This document shows, piece by piece, positions 11,033-23,908 of a stretch of DNA of 64,000 bases. The stretch's first letter is position 1, and every line of letters begins with the position of its first letter. The DNA comes from Malania oleifera (lineage: Eukaryota > Streptophyta > Magnoliopsida > Santalales > Ximeniaceae), in the NCBI RefSeq assembly GCF_029873635.1, contig NC_080427.1, forward strand, positions 68,826,348 to 68,890,347, written 5' to 3'. The translations under genes and the position numbers were made by a program. The notes beneath the pieces are model-generated. The model made no database searches. It worked only from the letters and a program-made list of their open reading frames with translations, and was not told the DNA's origin.

Positions 11033-12758
11033 AAAAAAATGGTTATCTCGAGTCATCCGATAATATGCTCGTTAAAAAGCTTTTAAATGACCTAAACATA
11101 TCCTGAAAAATCGATGTGAGACCCAAATAGAGCATGACAAGAACACATCTCATGTCAATCTCACCCACATAAGACATGAATCTGCTTTGCCACTATCATA
11201 CCATATACAAAATAACATGCCTCTGAATCATCTAATTCACTCCTCTCGTATCATGTAACATCTATACCCATATAAGTATAAAAACATAATTTAATATGAA
11301 ACTCAATTTGTGATCATATAATTAATCAGAGGAGCCACCCGCATCATCTGGTCCATATTGGTGCATCCTTTCCTCTAACCGCGTTTGCCTATCCATTATG
11401 TCTTGCATCTAGGCTTGAAAGCTGGAGAGCTCCGTTCTTAATTGCGCGTTCTCCATTTCCATCGTCTACATCCATCGAGCCATCTCCTGTTTATCATACT
11501 CTGCCTCTCGACGATATCATTCCATCTCTGAACGAGCTGCCGCACCCATGGATGATGATTTTTTTGGGGCGATGTATCCACTTCTAAGACCTTTCACCCA
11601 GTCCCTCACTCGTTGCCCAAACACCTAGGAAGTGATCTCAAAATCTGTCATGTGCTGACTCCCCTCTGAAACAGGTGCATCCCTCAGCTTGACCATTCGT
11701 GCCTAATTTCAATCATGAAAATGATAAAAGGGAATAAGTAAGACTACAACTTTGATGTTTTGAATAAGGTAATAAACTAAATCTTTTGCTTCACTTACAT
11801 GTCTGTCCTGCGCACCCACTCACCACTCCCCCGATCGCCATTTGTTGGGTTCTCTAATACAGATCCAGCAGCGGCTTCTCTACGCCAACCTCGGGATCAC
11901 GCTACATTATCATATAAGACATCATTAGTATTATGTCATGTAATGGTCAGATAATTTTATATATAGTAATTACTTGACGATGATTTACAAATAGCCTCGA
12001 TCCACCGCAATGCGTCGTAGGGAGTTTGTTGTGGTTTGCAGCATTTGTTTCACATATGGCCTACAAGGAAGATGTAATGACAACTTATTAGCGACATAAT
12101 TGTGAAAATTGGTGATTATAATACAAACACATCACCTGATAGCGTGGGTCACATAAATGGCGATACACCACCTCCCAATCCTCTTGGGATATCTTATCGT
12201 ATGGTTGCGCTTGTGCTTCATCTCCCATTGCTCAAAAATGGGAGCACATTTTTTAGCGATAACTCTTAAATTTATTACACAATTGGACATCGACTGCCCT
12301 CCTCACATGGTCATCCGTAAGGATGTCCATATCAAACTCCTCCTGCATATATAGGTAATACTATTATAATGTTAGACAGTTGTTAACTGGCTAGTATATC
12401 AAAAGTAAAAAAATATTTAAATTAAAAACAACTTTATAGGGTTTGGGAACTTACCAAAATGCGCATATAAAGAACCATGCACTGCTCCTGAGTCACCTGT
12501 AGCCAACTAAATGCGGTGACTGGAGCATATTGTCGACATATAATGTCGAGCTCCCTCGTCCATGCAGTGCACCAATCGTTCAGCGAGGCGGTGTATCCTA
12601 GAGGAATGTCAATCTGAATCCACTGTTTTGTCCTATCTAGGTGCTTCTTCAGCGACATGTTCTTCACTGCACCACGACTTGACCTGACCGTGGACGTAGA
12701 TGTTGAAAGTATAGTTAATTTAACAACAACATTATAATCATACACATGAATAACTATC

Positions 12759-14892
12759 TGTTGACCTTATAGGTCATGCCCGATTTTGATAATGACAAAT
12801 ACTCCTATAATTAATGAACATCTAGTTTACGTGCAGGTCTATATTAGCAGATCATTAATGGCACGTGAAAGCTCAAATTTTGAAGAAAAATTCATACTCT
12901 TGATTGTAATATTTTTGTAGTGAAATTTCTGTAATAGTAATTAGGGTATTTAGTTTGTAATAAGCACACACATCACATGTATGATTTATTTTGTGAGCTC
13001 AAACCAGATACAAACCAAAATTGACCATAGAAAGACCTTAGGGCTTAGGTCGACCGACACCGGACTTTTTTGGTGTCTTCAAATTGGATCCCAAATGACC
13101 CTAGGACATACAAATTTGCATATATATATTTGTCAGGCACTCGAATAGGGTTTGATTATGTCAAGATGGGACCCAAATGCACACTTGGTGCACTTTCGGT
13201 CGACCGGCCAACTCAGTTCATTTTGGCCTGGTCGACCGAACCAGACATGGGTCAACTGTTGACCAAGGTCCCAGTCGACCAAACCAACTCAGTTCAAAAT
13301 GCCCCGGTTGACCGAAACCCTCCCTGGTCAACATTTTGACCATCTGGTCAATCGAGCACTTTTGTTCTCCAACGACCTGGTTAACTGGAGGGTCCTCAGG
13401 AGAATTCCCAGGAGTCTGGTCGACCGAACCAGGCAGTTCAAAATGGCCTAGTCGACCGAACCTCAGAAATTGAGAAATTGCCCTCTCCTGTTCGACTAAG
13501 CGCTTAGTTCAATATTCCCCTAGTCGACTGAACCATATGAGACTTGGTTGACCAAAACTGATCTGGTCGACTGGACCTCTGGGGGTTGCCATAATTTTTA
13601 TCGTGGGTTAAATATTTTTAAACAGGGTTAAAATTTTTTAAACGTCATTAAACTTTTCTAAAAATCCCTAATAGGTCCCCAACGATCAAAATTTTTGGTA
13701 TGTCTATATATACTCTTTCATTTGGGAGAATTAAGGATTAATTAGCAAATACACTCAAAAATTCTCTTTCAAGCTAAATACATCCTACTTCTTATACTCT
13801 TAGAGAATCCACTCAAACTTACCTTCTCTATCCTTTTGTTTCATTTGTAAGTGCATTGAGTGATATTGTTTAGAGGTTTGCTCTCATTGTTTGAAGTTTG
13901 AATCGATTTTTCTAACGAGAGCATAACTTTAACATTTTTAAGAGGCTTTTCTAATAAGCCTATCCTAAGAAGACTTGTTAAACTTCTGAATGTTGCATTC
14001 TCATTGCAATTACTTAGGAAGGTTGTATTTGTTTTGGCTTGTAAAAATATTTTCAAAAGTACTCAAATATCTTGTGGTATTCATATTGATATATTTGTGA
14101 AAAGATATTTGTGTGTGTTATATTAATCTTTGTGACAATATCCATTCAAGTCTATATCATTTTCTGAAATACAAAGATTACATATATCTTGCAATCTAAG
14201 CATATACATATTCATGTGATTGAGACATTCTATTGATTGATATTCTTGAGGCTTGTTTGATATTCTGTGTGAACACGTTTGATTGAATATTTTGAAATAC
14301 ACAAATTATTATTGATACTCTCACGTACTCACTACACTAATAGAAAACATCTTTGAGAGTTAAACTATCTAGACCACACTAAGCTTACATTATTAAATCA
14401 TCTGTGGTGTATGTGATATTGTGCGCATTTGTGGTACAAATTTGCTTTATGTGAAAGCACCCATACATTGTACCTTTTGATTATATATCTGAGAGATTCC
14501 AGGCATGGCCTGAGGGGGCGGTAATCCAGTTCGGTAAAGATTGGTAAAGGTTGAGGTCAGCCCTGTGATAATTTGACCTAGTTTGTATAGGTTCCGTTCC
14601 ACCCGTTCAAGTGAGCAAGTTAGTGTGATAATCCTTGTGCTGGTTAGCCAAGGCGGGGACGTAGGCAGTTGGCTGAACCTCAATAACATATCTGTGTGTC
14701 ACCCTTTATTTACTACTTTATGGTGCTTGTGCGATTAATTAAACTGCTTCATTTAATTTTTGATATATTTATATTATTCGTATTAGATTGACCATAGGGT
14801 TGTGAACATACTGCTACTAGGAGGAATACCTAGGGGTTAAATTTTAAAAATACCAATTCACCCCCCCTCTTGGGATCACAGTAAAACTAGCA
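12759..14892 (+). mobile_element. Solo LTR (copia, TGTTGACC family), TSD CTATC
   Basis: The sequence starts TGTTGACCTTATAGG, ends ACTAGCA, and is flanked by perfect 5-bp duplications CTATC at 12754-12758 and 14893-14897. It has a GGTCGACCGAAC-type motif array (13049-13574), a TATA-like CTATATATAC at about 13704, the conserved GGGGACGTAGGCAGTTGG box (about 14655) and the tail TTCACCCCCCCTCTTGGG. Nothing internal remains, so LTR-LTR recombination removed the body. Being inside the CACTA element, it is younger than that element. Confidence 0.92.
13049..13574 (+). promoter_or_regulatory. U3 motif array GGTCGACCGAAC with TATA-like box downstream
   Basis: About fifteen degenerate copies of GGTCGACC or GGTTGACC followed by GAAC lie between 13049 and 13574, about 130 bp upstream of the TATA-like CTATATATAC (13704). 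GGTCGACC is a palindrome, and the TTGACC versions match the W-box core bound by WRKY factors. Binding is inferred, not shown. Confidence 0.6.
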
Positions 14893-15270
14893 CTATCATC
14901 AACAATTGACATGTAAATAAAGTAATCGTATCCATACCAACACTGCTCATCATGGTCAGTAACTCACCCTGCGTGTCAGTCGCATAAGTGGTATCCACGT
15001 TTGGCTGAGGTGTCGATGGCTCAGACAATGGTGCCGCCGCATTAGGACCAACGGGGTCCGCCGGTCTGGAGGATGTCAGATCATCCTCATGCGATGTACT
15101 GGTGTGCCTGAAAGTATTTCTCCAACATCGGCCTCTTGGTGCCATATCTGCACATTAATAGACAAGTAAATATAAGAAATACGAATATTAGATGGATGCA
15201 GCATACATCTATTTTTAAGTTATTTACACATGTCAGATACATAGTGACAAAAATAACATGCTTACCCCCC

Positions 15271-18200
15271 TTATACGTCCTCAATATCGGTATCATCCTC
15301 ACTTTCTAAAGTGTCTTCCTCTTCACTACAGTACTTGACCCCTATTTCATCTTCCCCATCAGTTTCCTCATCATCGATGAAGTGAACATCTACAGAAGGT
15401 TCAATTGTAATGTCAGCAGTCCCTATGTGTTCATCCGTGCCACCATCCCTATGCAATGGTATAGGATCGGCGCCTTCTTCAACAACATCTGCAACAGATT
15501 ATATTGTTGCACGAACAGATGGCTCATCTTCTTGGAATGCGGTCTCACTGGCACTCATCTCACTATTTGCAACTTCTGCAATAGCGTACAAACTTTGGGG
15601 AGGAATCTTTTGGGTCATATGCCATTCACCCTTCCATTTGGTGTCTTTAAGGTAAAACATTTGTTTTGCCTATGTTGCAAGCACGAAATGGTCATTTTGA
15701 TACCAGGTCTTGCTAAAATTGACACTCGTGAAGTAGGCATCAGTGTTTAACCCAGTCTTTTCATTGCCGATGTCCCACTAGGTACACTTGAACAGGTGGA
15801 CGACTCTGTTTGTTCCATAACTAAGCTCTATAATGTCATCCAGCACACCAAAGTAGTCAATTTCTTCATCTCCTTCTATGTCTAGTACCGTAACCTCACA
15901 ATTTTAGGTTATTCTATGCAGTTTGAGGGACTTTGTATAAAATCGTAACCCGTTGACAATGCAACCGCTGCAGCGGTTAACTTGTTAATCGGGGCCACAT
16001 GCCAATGCATACAAATATTTACTTGCCGTTGGTTCCTTATTGTAATACATGACTTTCATCTATTAAATAAATAGAACTTTAGAAGAATAAACCTTCAATA
16101 GTGAAAACATACATTGATTCTCACTCAAGCAGTTTTTGTTACTTACATGACTCCCAAACCAATTGATAAATTCCTTCTTATGTCTTTCGTCAACATTCCA
16201 TTCATTTTGGGCCAGGAGTTCAGCTTTATTTTCGTTATATGTAACAGTAGTACATGTTAATGTCAAGTAAGTATATAATTACACATATGTAAATACAATG
16301 CAAAGTAAGGAGTTTGGAACCACGTACTCGATATATGGAACAGTTTCATCACAATTGTTGAGGACGTAAAAATGAGCCTTTTCTAGGTCATCCATATCAA
16401 TGAAATCGTAAACTCGTGAACCGAGAGGTCGAACATTTTCTCAAAATATAGAGCTCCTAGGTTCTTCATCTTCGGCATTAATAGCATGAACGTCTGCATT
16501 TCACTCATCACGAGTGAACATTGTGTCAATATTATGTAGATACATTGAGCAAAATGCAAGACATTCACTGTCAATGTACGCCTCAATGATTGAACCTTCC
16601 GGCCGTGCCTTATTGCGCACGTACCCCTTCAAAGTGGACAAGAACCAATGCATTTTACTTAGCATTATAGACTTGTAGACACAATAAAGAAAAAAAAATA
16701 AAAACAAGGAAATCATATGACCATTATACAAGAACTTTATACTTTACCTCTCAATAGGATACATCCAACGATATTGAACTGGTCCTCCAATTATGACCTC
16801 CCTTGGTAAATGGACAGTTAGGTGGACCATCACATCGAAGAATGCTGGCGGAAAAATTTTCTCTAGCTTGCGTAGTATGATCATGATGTCATCCTCTAAC
16901 CGTTCAAGTACGTTTATGCTCAATTTTTTTAGCACAACTGCCAAAAAAAGAATCCCAACTCAATCATTACCAAGCAAACATCTTCAATCAAGTGTCCACG
17001 AAGGAAAACGGGTAGAACCCGTTGTAGAAGGAAGTGACAGCCATGACTTTTCATTCCTAACATCTTCCCTTCCTTCGTGTTTATGCATCGAACTATGTTC
17101 GATACATATCCATTGGGGAATTTCATTGATTTCAACCATTCGAAGAATTTATTCTTCTCATCCTTCGAAAATGTGTAACAAGCTGATGGCATGAGAAATT
17201 TTTCCCCATCACGAAATAAGTGCAGCTCAGACCGTATTCCCATACCTTCCATATCTCGGTGAGCATTTGCGGTGTCTTTTGTCTTCCCATTTATATCAAG
17301 CAATGTACCAATGATATTCTCACAAATGTTCTTTTTGATGTGCATGACATCCAAGTTGTGATGTAGTAGAAGATCTTTCCAGTATGGCAACTCGAAGAAG
17401 ATGCTTCTCTTTGTTCAATTCAACTCCCACTCAGTGCGTTTTCTTTTTATACTGGTCGGTGGTTTCCCAAATTTCACATCTCCGATCAACCTTAGCTGGT
17501 TTAACATCTCTTCCCCACTTAGCTGCTTTGGCGGCAACCTTCGTTTAGGTTTTCCATTGAAGCTTCTGACGCCACAAGTCCTCCAAGGATGTCCAGTTTG
17601 TAGAAAATGGCGATAACAAATAAAGCATGACTTGCGGCCATGCTTCAAGGATAAGGACCCAACATCCTTATTACATACTGGGCATACTAAGTAACCTTTT
17701 GTGCTCCAACCTGATATGTTGCCGTATGCGGGGAAATCATTAATTGTCCACAAGACTACAGCATACATCCAAAATGTTGTCCTGATTTCCATCTCGAATG
17801 TCTCCACTCCTTTTTCCCATAATTCTTTCAACTTGTAAATTAACGAACGCAAGTAAACATCAATATCATTACCAGGTGCTCTTGGTCCGGGAATCATAAG
17901 AGACATATAAATGAAAGGTTCTTTCATACATCACCATGGCGGCATATTGTATGACATCATCATAATTGGCCACATGCTATATGGGTTGGTCATGTTACCG
18001 AAAGGATTGAACCCATCTGAAGCAAGGCCAAGTCTAATGTTGCGAGGATCACTAGAAAACCATGGATGCATTTTATCAAATTCGGCCCAAGCTTCGGAGT
18101 CCGCTGGATGGCTAAGGGTGTTTCCATCTTGAAGACGTTTCTCTTGATGTCATCTCATATCTGTAGCAGTATTTTTGCACATATACAATCGTTGCAGCCG

Positions 18201-19046
18201 CGGGATTAATGGACAATATCGTAAAACTTTTTTGGGGATATTTTTAGCCTTCTTCTAATTAGTTGTATACCTCGATTTACCATATTCTAGGCACTTGTTA
18301 ACATTTTCATGTTCACCATAAAAGAGTGCACAATCATATCTACATACATGTATTAGAGTGTAACTGAGACCTAATTCACACATGTATGTCTTCGCCTCAT
18401 AAAAAGACTTGGGAAGTGTTTCACCATTAGGCAGTGCTGCCTTAATGAGGCTTAAATGCATGTTGAATGCGCTCTAAGATAACCCATACATTGTCCTTGC
18501 ATGAAGCAACTTTATCAGAAACTCTAATTTTGAGAACTTTTTACAGTTTGGATATAAGGGCACCCATGCATCCCTCATGAGATTAGCAAATGGTTTATTG
18601 AGTTGATTCAACGTACCAGGATCACAAGGTATGGTACCCTCTGAAGTAGTTTCATCACTAGTACGCGACACACTAACATCACCCGTGTCCACTGCAATCC
18701 CCCTTTTCAAGTCACCTAACATTTCGATTAACCCTTTCGAACATGTATCACCACCTACTATATTTGCCCCCCCCATCTTCATCGTTATCATCATCGCTAT
18801 GAACTGCGTAATCTTCACCATGGAACACCCATCTTGTGTACCTTTTCTCCATTCCAAGTCTAATAAATGTGAATGGACCAAGTCAATGTGTTTGAATATT
18901 ATGTTTTGACATTTCTTGCAAGGAGACCTTATTCGGTTGGCTTTGTCTGCACGAGGACGCGCGAACTCTATGAAATCATGTACCCCTTTCATGTTTTCTG
19001 GCAAAAACCTACCCTGAGCATTCATCCAACTCTTATCCATGTTCAT
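15271..19046 (-). pseudogene. CACTA TNP2-like transposase, degenerate
   Basis: The domain order on the minus strand matches plant TNP2 proteins. The N-terminal transposase-associated zinc domain begins MDKSWMN with CKKCQN (19046-18840). Then come GETLPKSFYEAKTY (about 18400) and the Transposase_21 core with ASDGFNPFGNM (about 18010), PGPRAPGNDIDVYL (about 17880) and HNLDVMHIKKNICENI (about 17350). A DUF4218 block has HLPREVIIGGPVQYRWMYPIER-like text split over 16990-16570, continuing RNKARPEGSIIEAY. A DUF4216 block has YFGVLDDIIELSY (about 15860), followed by an acidic tail ending near 15271. Frames change at least four times and stops interrupt the DUF4216 part. At 16744 an intron donor (GAG before GTAAAG) interrupts DUF4218. 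In a live element this protein binds the ends and cuts; here it is not made. Confidence 0.85.
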
Positions 19047-22000
19047 TAATTACCCTATAATATGTTCAAGTAAATGGTGTTCATTATATTCTCATAATGT
19101 TTATCATGCATGCATCGTGAATCCTATAGTCAACCATCATACTCTAAAGGGTACGGATCCTATCCCATTTAGGAATGTTGCATTTACATTGCGATCAATT
19201 GCTCAAATTCCTTCGTCGTAGTCATTATAAATTTCGACAGCATTTCCCCATGGCTCTCCAACTACACAAGATGGGGGAAGTGAAAATTTTACTAGTTTTT
19301 CATCACTAACAAATTGTCATGACACCCCACTATGCACCCAGAGAACATAAGTAGAGATGCGCTTGAAATATATAATGACAATTGACAAAGCGTGAACGAT
19401 GACAACAATGTAAATACCACTTCCTGAACTGTCGACATTGGACAATCCAAGAATGGTTGAAATGCAAACATTACTAATTGTAAGTGAAACAAATAATTAA
19501 CATGTTCAAGTGATTATTAGTCAACATCGTATGACTAATAGTCAATTGAAATACAACAATTGATTTGTCTCTCATGTACGATTAAGAATGAATGTATAGT
19601 AACCATTCTTGGATGGGTCTAAGCTTTAATGAATACATGAAATGACAGTAATTAATTTGACATTCTACTTCATATTTCATTTAGTTCTTGACCTTTCACT
19701 GTACACTTACGATTGTTGTTCTTAGCCAAGTCTTTTTTATTTTCAATTATAAGCCTAAGATCGTCTCTTTTCTTACGAATTCAACAAGTGAGAGACACAA
19801 GTTAGAATGACTTTAAATTTTAACTGATCATGCCTATATTTCTTTGTACATAGTTTTATTATGGACAAACTTTAACGAAATTTTGGCATCATACCTTATG
19901 TAAATTGAACATTTCCTAAAAAATTCCTACACTAAAACTTAATAGATTCAAGCAAACAAATCACAATAATACGCATCATGCAAATACCAGTGAGTTTGTG
20001 CATATGAGAACCTAATTCCACTACCAGCATGCAATTCACAATGTACTGCATCAGTCATGCAGTTGGCGTTCAATACAAACATATTTGAAAGGTATTAATA
20101 CATTTAAATGAAGTGTTAATGGGGGTTGTAAACTGGAAAGAAGAAGTTTGCCTTGAAACTACTTGGCAGGGCTCCATTTTCAATCCATGTCAATGCCTAT
20201 TTTACTTTCTTTCCTTAATTGTTCATCTCTTACCTTGAAGATGCTCACATATTTCATGCATTCATTCTAGAACCTCAATAATACTCTCTTCTCACAGAGC
20301 AGCTACTTTCATTAAAAAAAAATTTATTTTTCCTCAAGTTAGATTCAAACTCTTAGTGAGACACTTTCACTTGCAGAATATCTTATACTTCATGTTCATG
20401 TGCATGGTTCGACTTTAGAATTTAGATCTGCACAAAAATTGGAAATCTCATCCATGCTTTATAAGCTCATATTTAAAATAAGGGGAAATTTTGAAAATCA
20501 AATTAAGCATCGATGACAATGCAATTTATGATGCTAAATTTAGCAAAATATAATTCATTTCGTGGGCCGTGGACTCCATCATTTCCACACCCAAAATAAA
20601 AATAAAAATTTGATGATCCAATTACTAATGTATAAAATTCCACTTTTAGGCAAAAAAAATTATAATAAAACAATAATTTTATTATATACATAATTAAGAC
20701 TAATTATTGTTTATGATTTGTATTATAATATATACATATATAATGTAAATACTAATTATTTACGTTATAGTAATAATACATTATAATTTTTATCTGTTCT
20801 AAGTATTATTAATCTTGGGAACAAAAGGGGCGAGTTTGAGCATTAGTTATGATTTGTACAAATTTTTTTGAAAAAACGCATTACAATGTTCAATTGTATT
20901 GAATTTATAAAAACTACATACATAATCTACACAAATTGAAAATTCAATATTTGAATTCAATGTTCTCATATGTAAAGTACGAGTTAACTAGAAATCTAGA
21001 AAATAAAATAAAAATATAAATTTTAAAATTTATTTATAAATTTAAAAATTAAAAAACAAGGTGTTTTTTGCAATTATATAAAATCAGAAATAAAAAATAA
21101 AAATAGTTTCATAAGCAAATAAACAAGGTGTAATTTTTTTATATATTTTATATTTCACATCACATCAATTGAGAAATTTATAAAGTGAGCGAAGGGTGTT
21201 TGGAAAAATAGATATTAATTCTCAAATTTAGATATTTATGGATTCAAATAAAATTTAATATAAGTTTGTATTATATTTTATTGAAATTCACACAAATCCA
21301 TATTTAAAGTCTGAATTCTAATCTTGCAAAAATGAATAAAAAAATTTTTATTACAAAATTTAAACAATATAATGAAAAAGAAAAATAAATGAAAACTATG
21401 GAAGTAATTAAAAAAAAAAACATCAATGATTATACTAAAGATACAAACTTCAACCAATTTTTATATATAAGACAACAACCGTAAAAACTAGAAATTATCA
21501 TACTAGGAAGAAAATCTTCAACCAATTTTTATTGACAAGACATATTTATAAGTTACAAATAATAATTTATATTATTTTCTGAGTAAGAAAAATTAAAATT
21601 TTTGTGAGTTATCTAATATTACAGTTAGCACAATAAACTATAAATTTCAACTATTGATTAATAATAATTTAAGTTATAAAATGAAATCCTACAAGTGACT
21701 GATCTTCAAATACTATTGCACGAGGATATATATCCCTTTCTTATTACATGTTAAACGAAATAATTATAATATATACATATATAATGCAAATACTTAGTCT
21801 TAATAAACAAAAAAAAAGTTATAATGTATTATTAAGCAGGGGCAGCTTATTTAAATATATATAATTAAGACTAAGTATTACTATTAAAAATTAAAAAATA
21901 AAGTGATAATGTATTTTTGAAAGCAAAAATTTTGAGTTTGAATGTAGATTTCTATAGATTAAAATAACTCCATACAAAAACTAAATTCTGTCTAAATCTA

Positions 22001-22097
22001 AGCAAACCAATTAAAAATTTTCCATGCTCCCAAAAACATGGTTAGGGATTGACTATTTTAAAAACAAGAGATAACCCATAATGGAGATCCTAGAAAT
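19047..22097. other. CACTA internal non-coding region
   Basis: About 3 kb of AT-rich DNA upstream of the transposase on its own strand. No coding signal was found. At 19850-20100 it holds a diverged third copy of the block seen twice at 9884-11032 (shared text GAGAACCTA and CACTACCAGCATGCAAT). Confidence 0.55.
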
Positions 22098-22550
22098 TTA
22101 ATATATTGTTGAGGTTCTAGCCAAAATAAAAATAAAAATAAAAATAAAAAAAGAAGAAAGACAAGGGAACAAACCTAAGATGTCTAGTGAGAAGCTAAGA
22201 TCGTCAGTCGGCTGAGAACAACGGGAGCTAGACTGGGAAAAGGGTTCGATGGGGGTTGCAGCGGGAGACTGGGAGAGGACATACCAAGCTGTCGGTCGGC
22301 TAGGGCTCCGATGAAGCCTGTGATGTCTGGAAAACAGGGCACACCAGGCCGAGAGAGAGCAACGGGAGACTGGGAGAGACGATTGTGGGAGCAGGAGGGG
22401 ATCGGAAGAGGAGGAGCTAGGAGAAGGAGGGAAAATATCTCGCGGATAGGGATAAGAAATTTTGGGCATTAGTGACAGTTTCAAAACCATCACTATTATT
22501 CTCCGTCTATTTTTTTTAAAAAATGACATAACATTAGTGACGGTCCACAA
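22098..22550 (-). other. GC-rich, Ser/Pro-rich open frame upstream of the transposase
   Basis: A 150-codon frame on the minus strand lies in an island much richer in G+C than its surroundings (about 22180-22440). The predicted peptide is rich in Ser, Pro, Leu and Arg and resembles no protein I recognise. It sits where a CACTA transcript would begin, so a first exon or leader is plausible. A captured fragment of a host gene leader is the alternative. I do not assert a protein. Confidence 0.3.
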
Positions 22551-23310
22551 TTTGTCACTAATAATGACCTAGTAGTGACGAATTTAGAAATTCGTCACTA
22601 ATAAGGGACCAATGGTGACAAATTTATAAATTTGTCACTAATATTATGAACTTAAAATTTTTTTTATTTAAAAAAAAAAAAGTATTAGTGACGAATCTAA
22701 AAATTCGTCACTATTGGTCCCTTATTAGTGATGAATTTAAAACATCGTCATTAATACTCTGAACTAAAATTATTTTTTTTTGTTTTAAAAAAAGGAATTA
22801 TTAGTGACGGTTCTCAAATTCGTCATTAATAAGGGACCAATAGAGATGAATTCATAAATTCGTCACTAATACTCTGAACTTAAAATTTTTAATTTTTTAA
22901 AAATAGGAAGTATTAGTGACAGTTCTCGAATCCGTCACTAATAAGAGGCCAATAGTGACGAATCTACAAATTTGTCACTAATACTCTGAACTTAAAATTT
23001 TTTATTTCCTTTAAAAAAATAGTACTGACGATTATTTAATCGCCACTAAAGTTTATCTTTTAGCGATGGATTTAATTCGTCACTAATACCACATAAATCG
23101 TCACTAATATTTTCCCGAGTTAATTTATGCGCAAAAAATATTTTCGCGCGATATTTTCTGATTTTTAGTGACGAACTATTAGTGATGAATTCAATTTCGT
23201 CACTAATAGTGTCGTATTAGTAATGATTACTAAAACAACTAATACCCTGATATTAGTGACGAATTTGAATCCTTCACTAATAATTTTGTCACTAAAAGCC
23301 AGTTTTTTTG
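22460..23310. repeat. CACTA right subterminal repeats
   Basis: Alternating TTAGTGACGAATT and its complement, often paired as inverted repeats around short AT-rich loops, with a repeated spacer of the form ACTCTGAACTTAAAATTTT. Motifs match those of the left end and finish within 40 bp of the terminal CACTA repeat. Confidence 0.85.
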
Positions 23311-23318
23311 TAGTGATA

Positions 23319-23908
23319 ATAATATAATTTTGAATTTTATGGCCGTTTTTTGCTCAAAATGGCTTCAACCCGAGAGTTTTGATTGACCGGCCCAAAGAAG
23401 ATTTTCCTTTTAGCGTGGTTCAGTCGGCTGGGCTATTGATCCAGTATGCCGGATCTTCATTTCATTAGTACTAGTCGACCGGGCTTATGATCTGATCGAC
23501 TGGGCCCTTTATAAAAATGCATTTCAGCCTTGTTTTGAATTTCAAAATCTTTTTAAACCTTTTGTATAAGTTTACCTTTTTAAGAGAAAGGTTTTCCATG
23601 AAAAGTTTGAGTTCCTAGGGTTAGTCTATGGTCATTATTGAGCTTCTCATCAGATCAAGTAGGGCATGCACATACAATTTAATCTAAATGCATTACAACT
23701 AAAACAATATATGACTTCACTCGTTGCTCTTCAAATTGCCATGAAATAAGTTGTGTGATGTGAAGTTTAAGAGCCTCTTGGTTTCCATATTGTAATGACC
23801 ATTTGTGCCTTCTGAGACATAAATTTGTTCATACACTAAATGGACAAATGAGATACGTATGATTTGTCATTATCAAAACGGGATAGGACTCAAAAAGTCA
23901 ACAATCTC
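23319..23908 (-). mobile_element. Copia 3' LTR, right half (split by the CACTA element)
   Basis: On the minus strand it opens TGTTGACTTTTTGAG at 23908, then shows the family phrase CCCGTTTTGATAATGACAAA and a GACCGGGC/GTCGACCGG motif cluster (23375-23500) before the CACTA insertion. It continues at 8188. Just beyond 23908 the strand carries a purine tract (23912-23930), which marks this as a 3' LTR. Confidence 0.7.

Larger units (their letters stand above)
11322..15145 (-). pseudogene. CACTA second ORF (transposase-associated, coiled-coil protein), broken
   Basis: Read on the minus strand from MAPRGRCWRN (15145), the pieces follow the order known from plant CACTA elements. An exon with a Ser/Pro-rich leader (15145-14930) comes first, then RGAVKNMSLKKHLDR (about 12690) with W-x-V near 12500, then KISQEDWEVVYRHLCDPRY (about 12140-12200), CETNAANHNKL (about 12050), DPEVGVEKPLLDLY (about 11890), and last a Gln/Glu-rich coiled coil containing MENAQLRTELSSFQA that stops at 11322. 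Several in-frame stops are seen (near 12250, 11850 and in the tail). The solo LTR at 12759-14892 lies in or beside its first intron. The function in related elements is uncertain, perhaps TNPA-like DNA binding. Confidence 0.7.
8189..23315 (-). mobile_element. CACTA (En/Spm) transposon, 15.1 kb, with 3-bp target duplications
   Basis: The left end reads CACTACAAAAAATC at 8189 and the right end reads TTTTTTTGTAGTG ending at 23315, so the terminal inverted repeat is CACTACAAAAAA. Both sides carry the 3-bp duplication ATA (8186-8188 and 23316-23318), the CACTA hallmark. Subterminal regions (8200-8660, 22460-23310) are packed with TAGTGACGAATT in both orientations. The coding strand is minus: a TNP2-like transposase (15271-19046), then a second ORF (11322-15145). 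Both are pseudogenes, so the copy cannot supply its own transposase, though the ends look usable. A solo LTR at 12759-14892 accounts for 2.1 kb of the length. Confidence 0.92.

Noticed and set aside
15382-17194. Plus-strand open frames of 81-133 codons
   Set aside because: Antisense shadows of the TNP2 pseudogene.
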